A stretch of DNA of 64,000 bases, from NCBI RefSeq assembly GCF_049200465.1, contig NZ_CP120836.1, forward strand, positions 2,976,001 to 3,040,000, in the 5' to 3' direction. The translations under genes were made by a program, and so were the position numbers. The stretch is from Leptothermofonsia sp049200465 (GTDB lineage Bacteria; Cyanobacteriota; Cyanobacteriia; Leptolyngbyales; Leptolyngbyaceae). Shown here one piece after another: positions 28,342-36,401 of this stretch. Position 1 is the stretch's first letter. Every line of letters starts with the position of its first letter. The notes beneath the pieces were generated by a model. The model searched no databases, was not told where the DNA came from, and worked only from the letters and a program-made list of their open reading frames with translations.

Positions 28342-30834
28342 AGTCGATGAATGTTGAATCACAGAAACGATCACTTCGCTAGTATTGTCTTCAATGTAAG
28401 TATCAAAGAAGAAAGCATGCAATGTTGCTGGTTCTAACACCTCTAAACAAAGGGTTTCGTCGTATCCGTTCAATGTTGACCAGGTGGCATTTACGGGAAC
28501 ATTCGTTTTCTGATTGATGAACCGCCCACCATGAATCCATAGCAAAACCAGAGGCTCCCCTCTCAGGGCTCCCTCTACGTGATAGCTGAATGTTCCACTT
28601 TTCAGTCGCACAATATAGCTGCCGGAGGCAAGGCTTTTGGGTACGGAGATATTATTCTCCAGTTGCCGCATTTGGTCGGCATTAAGCAAGTAGCAATTCT
28701 TGCGGCTGTGAACAGTCAATTCCTGAATTGCACACTTTCCTTCCATAGTGGGAGAGGATGGCACAACTGAGGTGTCGCTGACGATATTTTTCGGGGAAGG
28801 GCTATCTGTTGCAGCAGATTGGGTTGCGATTCCTGCCCCAACCAATGCCGTCCCCCCTGCGATGGCACCGAGTCCACTCAGAACAACCTCCGCCGGAACA
28901 CGAACATGGTTTGAGCGTGCCAGTTTTAGCCAACGTCCTTCTTCGGTGACATATCCAACCTCAACGATGTAGTCGCGATCGCTAACAGGAATGGGCAGGT
29001 GTTTGTCCTGGTCTGCCTCACTCACATCAAATTGTTGAACGCTGTGGGGGTACTGGTCATCCATGTTGATGTCAGTAACATCATAAAGGCGCAACATCAT
29101 TTTCTTGCCGCCCTGGCGTCTGAGAACCGACCTGTCGGCTTCATTAGCTTCCCAATAGGCATAGGCATCCTTGCTGTTGCGTGGGGTCAGAATAATTCGA
29201 CTGCCAGTTTCAACCTGTTTACGAGGCCGATCAGCGGATTGCGATCGGGCAACCATTCCAGCTCCAACGGCTGCGGCTCCTCCTGCCAGGGCTGCTACTC
29301 CACCAATATTTGGAGAAACTGCTGTCGGGAGGCAGGCAGGTACATGCACCTGGGCTGAACGGGCAAGTCTCAGCCAGCGGCCATCATCCGTAACGTAGCC
29401 CAGGTCAACCAGATAATCACGGTCATCATGCTCAATTGGGAGATGGCGATCGGTTTCTGTTTCCTGACATTCAAACTCTCGAACACTGTGTGGTCGCTGG
29501 AGATCCAGGTCAATTCCGGTCACGTCATAGAGGCGTAATGCCAGGTTACGTCCACCCTGCCGCCGTAGTTCTGCTTTGCGTTGATCAGAGACTTCCCAGT
29601 AAGCATAAGCATCTCTACAATTGCGGGGTGTCAGGACTATGCGATTTGCGGAGGGTTTGGCAATGGGGACAGGCGTGGGAACAGGGGCAGGAGAAGGCAC
29701 TGGGCGAGCGGTTGTCGCCACTGGAGCGACCTCTCCTCCGCGTCCCTTCAGTAACCACCAAAACAATCCGCCCAGGAGGGGAATGCCTAGCAGCCAGAGC
29801 CACCAGGGAAACCCCTGTTTGGTTTCAGTTGCGACCGTTGCTGTTGTTGCAGGGGCAAGGGCTGTTGCGGTTGTTGGTGTAGGGCTGGGAGATAGGGTTG
29901 CTTCAGGGCTGGTGGCGATCGCTCCCTGTTGTTCCGCTCCCTGTTGTTCCACTTCCTGTTGTTTCGCTTCTTGCAAAATTTCCTGTCCAGGTTTGGATGT
30001 GACAAAGCCCAAAAATGCCAGAGTTGCAGGGTCCGTAACACCCTGTTTATAGACGTATCCACGCGGTTGAGAGTAGGGGTAACGGGGATCGTCAGGCAAG
30101 GTACCGTGCATTTCTAAAACCCTTACTCCTGGTAGTGCTTTGACATGATCTGCGATCGCATAGCCAATCCCATCGGTTCCCAGTTCCTTCACAACGGAAG
30201 CGGTATCATCCTGGGTGAGGCGGGTTGTGGTTGCACCATTTTCAAAGGGAGCCGATTGAAATACCTTGTAGTTGCTGAGGGAACGGCGAGTATCGCTGGT
30301 TTCAGGGCGATCAATAAACCGAATTCTTCCAGGTTGTCCACCCGCCTGCGACCAATCAGTAATTTCACCCCGGAACATCCTGGCAAATTGCTCAAAGGTG
30401 ACATTGCCCTTAAAGGGATTATCAGCACCCACAATAATAGCAATTTTCTCTCGGCTAACAGGTGCCAGAATTAGGCCTTTAGCTTTTTCCTGTGCAGTCA
30501 GCGGTCGTCCTATGGCTGCCAGGTTCGCCCGACCATCCAGCAGGGCTTTCACTGCCTCATCGCTACCATTTTCTGCGAAATTAACGGTCGTGCCGGGAAA
30601 CTTTTCAGTAAACCGCTTTTTTAACAACTCGTTGATGATTGCCATACTACTGGAACCATCTACCTCTACAATGGCACCGCCAGGCAATGAAGTCGGCAAG
30701 GGAAATGTGGCATTAGGACTGGTAGACTGTGCCTGGGCTGGAACCGCGAGAGTTTCTAGAAATGGCCTGAATATAGCACCGACTGTTAACAACAAGGCTG
30801 AAAGCTGGATGAGTTTCTGGGATGGCTGCAACAT
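28324..30834 (-). CDS. Receptor-like fusion: PstS-type binding domain, membrane helix, two DUF4912 domains, domain X
   Basis: This 836-aa protein starts at ATG 30834, chosen because a signal peptide (MLQPSQKLIQLSALLLTVGA) follows directly. Residues about 55-285 are a phosphate-binding-protein-like (PstS/SBP) domain: VEVDGSSSMAIINELLKKRF, NLAAIGRPLT, RGEITDW and PETSDTRRSLS. A Gln-rich and Pro/Thr-rich linker leads to a membrane helix (about 343-363, WWLWLLGIPLLGGLFWWLL). The cytoplasmic part has two DUF4912 copies (about 398-500 and 546-650), each with ILTPRN-type starts and DAYAYWE, LRLYDVT, GYVTxxGRWLxLARS. The last 139 residues are domain X, also found as the separate gene just upstream. 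The final five codons come from a family C repeat. I infer a phosphate- or anion-sensing role. DUF4912 function is unknown to me. Confidence 0.82.
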   Translation of the reverse strand: MLQPSQKLIQLSALLLTVGAIFRPFLETLAVPAQAQSTSPNATFPLPTSLPGGAIVEVDGSSSMAIINELLKKRFTEKFPGTTVNFAENGSDEAVKALLDGRANLAAIGRPLTAQEKAKGLILAPVSREKIAIIVGADNPFKGNVTFEQFARMFRGEITDWSQAGGQPGRIRFIDRPETSDTRRSLSNYKVFQSAPFENGATTTRLTQDDTASVVKELGTDGIGYAIADHVKALPGVRVLEMHGTLPDDPRYPYSQPRGYVYKQGVTDPATLAFLGFVTSKPGQEILQEAKQQEVEQQGAEQQGAIATSPEATLSPSPTPTTATALAPATTATVATETKQGFPWWLWLLGIPLLGGLFWWLLKGRGGEVAPVATTARPVPSPAPVPTPVPIAKPSANRIVLTPRNCRDAYAYWEVSDQRKAELRRQGGRNLALRLYDVTGIDLDLQRPHSVREFECQETETDRHLPIEHDDRDYLVDLGYVTDDGRWLRLARSAQVHVPACLPTAVSPNIGGVAALAGGAAAVGAGMVARSQSADRPRKQVETGSRIILTPRNSKDAYAYWEANEADRSVLRRQGGKKMMLRLYDVTDINMDDQYPHSVQQFDVSEADQDKHLPIPVSDRDYIVEVGYVTEEGRWLKLARSNHVRVPAEVVLSGLGAIAGGTALVGAGIATQSAATDSPSPKNIVSDTSVVPSSPTMEGKCAIQELTVHSRKNCYLLNADQMRQLENNISVPKSLASGSYIVRLKSGTFSYHVEGALRGEPLVLLWIHGGRFINQKTNVPVNATWSTLNGYDETLCLEVLEPATLHAFFFDTYIEDNTSEVIVSVIQHSSTYSVHK

Positions 30835-31029
30835 GAGATCCTGTTCCTTGTGAGACTCAACTGTTGATAAACAAGGGGCAAAAACCTTCTCAAAGAAAGA
30901 GGCTGGGAGAGCAAGCATTCTGTAGCTGTCTGTGAGGTCAGTGGGTGGTCGAATGCTTGCTCTTATGAGTCAGTCAAATGCAACACCACGGGCCATACCT
31001 TTTCAAATATCCGGTTAAATCCAGACAAC

Positions 31030-31425
31030 TTAAATTCGGACAACGGAGAGATGAACTTCTCCTTCGTTGTCATCGATATGGGTGTCGAAAAAGAAAGCGC
31101 TGAGGGTGGCAGGTTCCAAAACTTCAAGGGTGAGGGTATCGTCGTAACCATTCAAAGATGACCAGGTTGCACCCACTTCAACTCCCGTTTTCTTGTTGAT
31201 GAATTTGCCCCCGTAGATCCAGAGCAGTACAAGCGGTTCACCAATCTGGCGATCGCTCTCAATATAGTCAAACGACCCACTCCGAATCTTGATGATGTTG
31301 ATTCCTGGTTCCAGCCTGGTAGAAACGGAAATCTCATTCTCAATTTTTTGCATCACTTCTGACGGTAGTACGTAGCAATTATGTTTGCTATGAACTCTCA
31401 AATCGGTCACAACGCAGCCTTCCAT
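31030..31425 (-). CDS. Small protein consisting of domain X alone
   Basis: This 131-aa protein starts at ATG 31425, behind GTGAGG; a GTG four codons upstream is less likely. It aligns along its whole length with the C-terminal domain of the neighbouring receptor (28324-30834). Shared signatures are VHSKHNCYVL / VHSRKNCYLL, GEPLVLLWIYGGKFIN, ATWSSLNGYDDTL and EVLEPATLSAFFFDTHIDDN. It has no signal peptide or membrane helix, so it is probably cytoplasmic. The conserved acidic cluster (FFFDTHIDDNEGE) could bind a metal or a partner. I do not recognise the family. Having the same domain fused and free in adjacent genes suggests self-association or competition. Confidence 0.75.
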   Translation of the reverse strand: MEGCVVTDLRVHSKHNCYVLPSEVMQKIENEISVSTRLEPGINIIKIRSGSFDYIESDRQIGEPLVLLWIYGGKFINKKTGVEVGATWSSLNGYDDTLTLEVLEPATLSAFFFDTHIDDNEGEVHLSVVRI

Positions 31426-31513
31426 TTTGTACCTCACTTGCTTGTTTAGTGAATTGATGATTGTTTAGTGAATTGAGATTTGCTGGATTAACTAACATCA
31501 GCAGATTTTCTGC

Positions 31514-34500
31514 CTATGCCTGGACATATTCCCGCAACTCAGTTACAGGTTTAACGTGCCAGATGGTCTGGTTGTATTCACGAACAGCGCGATCGCTGGA
31601 AAATTTGCCAATTCGGGATGTGCTGAGAATAGACATCCGCGTCCAGTTATCGGAATTACGGTAAGCTTGGCTGACTCGCTCCTGGCAGGAGATGTAGGAG
31701 GCATAATCTGCCAGCAGCAGATAATAATCGTTGGACAGCAGCAGGTGCACCAGTGGTCTGAACAACTCTGTGTCGCCATTTGACAAAACACCGGACGTTA
31801 ACAAGTCGATCGCACCTTTTAGTTCGGGATTGCTGTTATATATCTCATAGGGGTTGTAATTTTGCGATCGCAGGTCTTCTACCTCCTGAGCATCCTTGCC
31901 AAACTGAAAGAAGTTTTCTCCACCAATGGCATCTCGAATTTCCAGATTAGAACCGTCCGGAGTGCCAATGATCAACGCTCCGTTGAGGGCGGCAATCATG
32001 TTACCGGTGTCGGCCGCTTCGGTTCCCGCGGTGGAAATATGTTCTGATAATTCGATCGCAGGATAAATGCGTTGAGCCAGCTTGATTGTGAAGTCAGGTA
32101 GGAAAACAACCTTCAATCGCCCCAGCACATCCGAGTCATGATTAATGACATCCGCTACAGAATGGATGAGTTTGATCATCAGCTTTGCGATGAAGTAGTC
32201 GGGAGCCGCTTTGCCACTGAAGATAAAAGTGCATGGAGTAATGTCGATGTAAGGATTGTTCTTGATCCGGTTGTACAGGGTCAGAATGTGCAAAACATTC
32301 AGGTGCTGCCGCTTGTATTCGTGCATGATCATTGCCTGCTCATCAAATAAGGAACTGGTGTCCACTTGAATTCCAGTCCGTTTCTGAATTTCAGTCATGA
32401 GCGACTGTTTGGCAGACTGTTTCACATTTCGCCATTCCTGCCGGAAACTCCAGTCATCAGCAGCTACCGTTAATTGCTGCAACTCATCCAGGTTGGTGAT
32501 CCAGCCACCTCCAATCCGACGAGTGATCAGATCAGATAGGGCTGGATTGCTCAACAGCAGGAAGCGGCGGGGGGAAATGCCGTTGGTTTTGTTGCTAAAT
32601 TTGCCTGGGTATAGAGTGTAGAAATCTGGCAGGGTCTTTTGTTCCAGCAGTTTGGTGTGTAGAGTAGAAACACCATTAATGGCATGACTGCCAACACAGG
32701 CAAGATTAGTCAGGCGGAGGTAGCGATCGCCCACTTCACTAATCAACGACAGATGACGAATTCGGTTGTCATCATTCGGATATTGACTGCGAACCTCTTC
32801 TAGAAAACGGGTATTAATCTCCAGTACAATTTCCAGATGCCGGGGTAAAACGGAACCCAACAGACCCACTGACCACAAATCATCCAGAGTTTCAGGCATG
32901 AGGCTATGGTTTGTATAGGACAGGGTGTTGCGGGTTATCTCCCATGCCTGCTCCCACCCAATACCCTGTTCATCAAGCAGTAGGCGCAGCAGTTCCACAA
33001 CGGCCAGTGCCGAATCTGTATCATTCAGTTGTAGATTAAACCGCTCATGCAATTGGGCGATCGGGTGCCCTGCCTGGAGGTGTAATCGGATGGCGTCCTG
33101 CAATGAGCAGGAGATCAGGAAAAACTGTTGTTTCAGGCGTACCGCCCGCCCCTGATCATCCCCATCAACTGGGTAGAGAGTTTTACAGAGGTTATCTGCG
33201 GTTTCTGCCCGCCACAGTCGCAGCAGGTTGACTGTGCTGGCTCGATAACCCAGAATTGGCGTGTCGTAGGGAAACCCTTTAATCACTCCCTGAGGAATCC
33301 AGCGCACCCGATAACGACCTTGTTCATCCAGATAGGCTTCGGTGCGTCCACCAAATTTCACTTCCTGCATTCCTTCGGGGCGCTCAATTTCCCAGGGATT
33401 ACCGAATTGCAGCCAGGTGTCGGGGACTTCGACCTGCCAACCATTCTGAATTTGTTGATCAAAGATGCCATATTCGTAGCGAAGACCATAGCCGATCGCC
33501 GGAATCCCTTGAGTTGAGAGAGAATCGAGATAGCAAACCATCAATCGTCCCAGGCCGCCTTTGCCAAGCCCCGGCTCTTCTTCCTGGTCGCTAATAACCG
33601 TTAGATCCTGACCCAACTCCTGTATGCCTTGCTGCACCGTATCCATAATCCCTAAATTAATCAGGTTGTTCATCAGGTGTGGACCTGGCATATATTCAGG
33701 GGAAAGCTCGCCTACCCACCGAACATTGGGGCAATTCAGGTAGGTTTCAGGCGTATTAAATTGCAGCAGGCGATCGCGCACCATGTACGCCAGCACCGTG
33801 TAGTAATCTTGCGGTGTTGCCTGCTCTAAAGTTTTATCCCGAAATCGCAGCATATTGTCGCGGAATGCTTGCTTGAATGTTTCTACTGAATAACCTGTAT
33901 GGACATCTCCAACCGGGACTACACTGGCGATTGCGTTAACTGTGCCAGGCGATTGAGGAACAGCAGATTGTGGAGCCGTTACTAGGGTTGCGGGTTCAGT
34001 AACAATCGCTTCAGGTTCAGTCATGGGTTCAGACACATTTGCAGCCAATTCTTCAACAACAGAATTGGCCTCAATAATTTCCGCCTTCATGGTCGAGCCG
34101 CGATCGCCGATCGGTTCATCTTCTAAGGATTGCGGAACCACAACAGAGGTTGATGACGCGGGTTTTCTCTCCAGCCATTTGAGAACCCACTGCAAAATCA
34201 ATCCCACCAGAGTCAGAGGTAAAACCAGCCGTAACCAGAGGGGAATTACTTTCAGGGTTTGAGAAAATGCAGAGGTTTCAGGCTCTGGCATCTGAATAAT
34301 AGAGATTTTAGAAATTGGCTTCAGGGCACTGCTGACAGCCTTAGCTTCTGTAGTTTTGGCGGTATTAATCGCCACCTTTCCAGGTTCTGCGGTTGCCAGA
34401 CCGAGGAAAGAACTGGCAGCTAAATCAGGTGATTTTTTATAGGCATAACCACGAGGTTGAGCATAGGGATAGAGCGGGTCATCCGGTAATGCCTCATGCA

Positions 34501-35227
34501 TGACAACAAGCTTGACAATGCGGGCTTTGTTCTGGTTGACCAGTTGACTGGCGATCGCGTATCCGATACCGTCTCTCCCTAATTGCTGAATGATTGCAGC
34601 CGTATCATCGCTTTCCATTTGAACGGCATTAGCTCCAGTGGTAAAACCGCCATCCTGAAAAATGCCATAGCGGCTCAGAGCAATTCGGGTGTCGCTATTG
34701 GTGGGGCGGTCAATGAAGCGAATCGCACTAGGCGCACCTCCAACTTCTGCCCAATCGGTAATTTCACCGCGAACAATCTTGATAAACTGCTCAACCGTTA
34801 AATTCCCCTTAAACGGGTTGTCTCGTCCGACAATGACGGCAATTCGCTCCTGGCTGAGGGGAATCTCGATCAACCCTTTTGCTTTTTCAGAAGCGGTCAA
34901 TGGTCGCCCGATCGCGGCCAGATCAATTTCATCCTTGAGTAATCTTTGCAGAGCCGTATCAGTTCCCTGGGTATCAATTTCTACTTCAGTGCCAGGAAAT
35001 TGCTGCTGGTATTGTTCCTTCAAAAGCTGATTAATCACAACCATACTGCTGTCGCCATCGATTCTCACTGTTGTTTGTTTATCAACGTCGATGGGCAACT
35101 GAAATATCGGTAGTTCGGAGGATGGAGCAGGAGCTGCGATCGCGACTTGAGTCAGCCACGGAGGCAAGACAAAGAAAATCAACAGGGCAATTTTAAGGGT
35201 GCAGGTCAGTTGCTGGAGCATACGCAT
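31514..35227 (-). CDS. Receptor-like fusion: PstS-type binding domain, membrane helix, inactive glycogen-phosphorylase domain
   Basis: This 1237-aa protein starts at ATG 35227 (or 35221), so a signal peptide leads (LKIALLIFFVLPPWLTQVAI). Residues about 50-290 are a PstS-like domain paralogous to that of 28324-30834 (RIDGDSSMVVINQLLKEQY, DLAAIGRPLT, FKGNLTVEQF). A membrane helix lies at about 328-350. Residues about 448-1230 are a full glycogen-phosphorylase fold. Compared with the intact GlgP in this window, the PLP lysine of GTGNMK is Ile (codon ATT at 31994-31996, in DTGNMIAALNGAL). AKRIHEYKR reads AMIMHEYKR, losing the Lys-Arg pair at the substrate-phosphate site. GNGGLGRL reads GKGGLGRL, and about 25-30 residues are missing after LRLWRAET. 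It should not be catalytic. The frame is intact over 3.7 kb, so the fold is under selection. I infer a phosphate- or sugar-sensing pseudoenzyme. Confidence 0.88.
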   Translation of the reverse strand: MRMLQQLTCTLKIALLIFFVLPPWLTQVAIAAPAPSSELPIFQLPIDVDKQTTVRIDGDSSMVVINQLLKEQYQQQFPGTEVEIDTQGTDTALQRLLKDEIDLAAIGRPLTASEKAKGLIEIPLSQERIAVIVGRDNPFKGNLTVEQFIKIVRGEITDWAEVGGAPSAIRFIDRPTNSDTRIALSRYGIFQDGGFTTGANAVQMESDDTAAIIQQLGRDGIGYAIASQLVNQNKARIVKLVVMHEALPDDPLYPYAQPRGYAYKKSPDLAASSFLGLATAEPGKVAINTAKTTEAKAVSSALKPISKISIIQMPEPETSAFSQTLKVIPLWLRLVLPLTLVGLILQWVLKWLERKPASSTSVVVPQSLEDEPIGDRGSTMKAEIIEANSVVEELAANVSEPMTEPEAIVTEPATLVTAPQSAVPQSPGTVNAIASVVPVGDVHTGYSVETFKQAFRDNMLRFRDKTLEQATPQDYYTVLAYMVRDRLLQFNTPETYLNCPNVRWVGELSPEYMPGPHLMNNLINLGIMDTVQQGIQELGQDLTVISDQEEEPGLGKGGLGRLMVCYLDSLSTQGIPAIGYGLRYEYGIFDQQIQNGWQVEVPDTWLQFGNPWEIERPEGMQEVKFGGRTEAYLDEQGRYRVRWIPQGVIKGFPYDTPILGYRASTVNLLRLWRAETADNLCKTLYPVDGDDQGRAVRLKQQFFLISCSLQDAIRLHLQAGHPIAQLHERFNLQLNDTDSALAVVELLRLLLDEQGIGWEQAWEITRNTLSYTNHSLMPETLDDLWSVGLLGSVLPRHLEIVLEINTRFLEEVRSQYPNDDNRIRHLSLISEVGDRYLRLTNLACVGSHAINGVSTLHTKLLEQKTLPDFYTLYPGKFSNKTNGISPRRFLLLSNPALSDLITRRIGGGWITNLDELQQLTVAADDWSFRQEWRNVKQSAKQSLMTEIQKRTGIQVDTSSLFDEQAMIMHEYKRQHLNVLHILTLYNRIKNNPYIDITPCTFIFSGKAAPDYFIAKLMIKLIHSVADVINHDSDVLGRLKVVFLPDFTIKLAQRIYPAIELSEHISTAGTEAADTGNMIAALNGALIIGTPDGSNLEIRDAIGGENFFQFGKDAQEVEDLRSQNYNPYEIYNSNPELKGAIDLLTSGVLSNGDTELFRPLVHLLLSNDYYLLLADYASYISCQERVSQAYRNSDNWTRMSILSTSRIGKFSSDRAVREYNQTIWHVKPVTELREYVQA

Positions 35228-35330
35228 TTTGTGTGGGTTCAGAGTCAATTCACAGTTTGGCTGTTGCAGAAAACCGTTCCGCTTACATTCTGTAGGAAAG
35301 GTTTCAGGTTTCCAGGCAATCTCAAACACA

Positions 35331-35795
35331 TTACTGAAATCCAATGTGGGCGATCGCCCCTAGATATTCGTAGTAGGTGATTTGTCCATCCCTGTCCCGA
35401 TCAACTTCAGCCATGATGGTTTGAATTTGTGATCTACTAAGAGGTAGGACCAATCGATCTGCTATATCAAGTGCTTCCTCAAGCGAAAGCAGTCCATTTC
35501 GATCAAGGTCCAGTTCACGAAACCTCTTTAATATTGGGAAAGTTGGTTCAGCGGCAACAACGAACTCCTCAAACTCAATACACCCATCCTTATCGCTATC
35601 CAGAGCCTCAAATGTTTTTGTTTGTCGAATCTTTTCCTTTGCCAGGGCAAAGCTGAGATATTCATCAATATCGATTTTGCCATCCTGGTTTGAGTCAAGT
35701 CGTGCAAATGCATTGAAAATCGATGTCAATCTATCATCAGGGATTAGTGCTTTAATGTCTTCCAATACTTCAACTTTTGATTCACGAATATTCAT
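35331..35795 (-). CDS. Calmodulin-like protein with four EF-hands
   Basis: This 154-aa soluble protein contains four EF-hand Ca2+-binding loops: DSNQDGKIDIDE (34-45), DSDKDGCIEFEE (66-77), DLDRNGLLSLEE (96-107) and DRDRDGQITYYE (132-143). All have Asp at position 1, Gly at 6 and Glu at 12, so all four should bind Ca2+. Length and spacing are close to eukaryotic calmodulin; known cyanobacterial EF-hand sensors such as CSE are smaller, with two hands. It has no signal peptide. It lies 103 bp upstream of the phosphate-receptor/pseudo-phosphorylase gene, in the same direction, so it may be its cytoplasmic partner. That pairing is an inference from position. Confidence 0.9.
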   Translation of the reverse strand: MNIRESKVEVLEDIKALIPDDRLTSIFNAFARLDSNQDGKIDIDEYLSFALAKEKIRQTKTFEALDSDKDGCIEFEEFVVAAEPTFPILKRFRELDLDRNGLLSLEEALDIADRLVLPLSRSQIQTIMAEVDRDRDGQITYYEYLGAIAHIGFQ

Positions 35796-36401
35796 ATATC
35801 CATTCTCTCAATCACGTCTGTAAGGATAGGTGCAAATTCCCTTTCAATGGCTCAGGTATTTTGAAAGCAGAAATCACAATAGCCAGTTTTGCCTTAAAGG
35901 CTGATATTCCTGGTTGGACTACCGCAAGAATCCAGAATTTTCCTCACATAAATAGTTTGAATATTGCGCTCATAGATTTCACCAGATTTGCTTAGAGCAA
36001 TAAAGGGCACCCATCTCTTGTGCCCTTCTCAGTTGAATCACGATGATTGTTGTTTGATGCCTGTCAGCTCAAAGTTCTTCAGACGGTGAGAAAGCTGAAC
36101 AACCAGAACAGACCTGCATATTTTCAATATTCTGAGCTTCATTCTGAGCTTCTGCTCGGAAAACAGTTGGGGCAAAATTGGATAACTTCTCACAAAACAT
36201 TCTCCTTCAGTCTCAATACAGTTTGGTCAGCATAGACTTCAGGACAATCGGTCACGCCATCGGAAGTTTAGATGGGATTTCTAAACTCCCGACGTCTTAC
36301 TAAACAACTAGTACAGCACAGCGGGAATACGAATACCATTCTGGCTCCTTCCTACTCCCCACTCTCCAACCCAATAGTTACTGGACTTATGCCATCGTCC
36401 A
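35796..36401. other. Intergenic region between phosphoketolase and the EF-hand gene
   Basis: No gene is supported. A perfect inverted repeat, aagggcac / gtgccctt with a 9-nt loop, lies at about 36006-36030. It has no T-run on either side, so it may be an operator or a weak terminator after phosphoketolase. Confidence 0.45.

Noticed and set aside
31514..35227. The receptor/phosphorylase fusion as an assembly artefact joining two genes
   Set aside because: The frame is open for 3.7 kb, the phosphorylase half is too diverged to be a copy of the local glgP, and the neighbouring gene has the same binding-domain/helix/cytoplasmic layout.
36006..36030. Terminator of phosphoketolase at the gggcac/gtgccc hairpin
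   Set aside because: The stem is good, but no T-run follows on the minus strand and it lies 370 bp beyond the stop codon. It is reported only as an inverted repeat.
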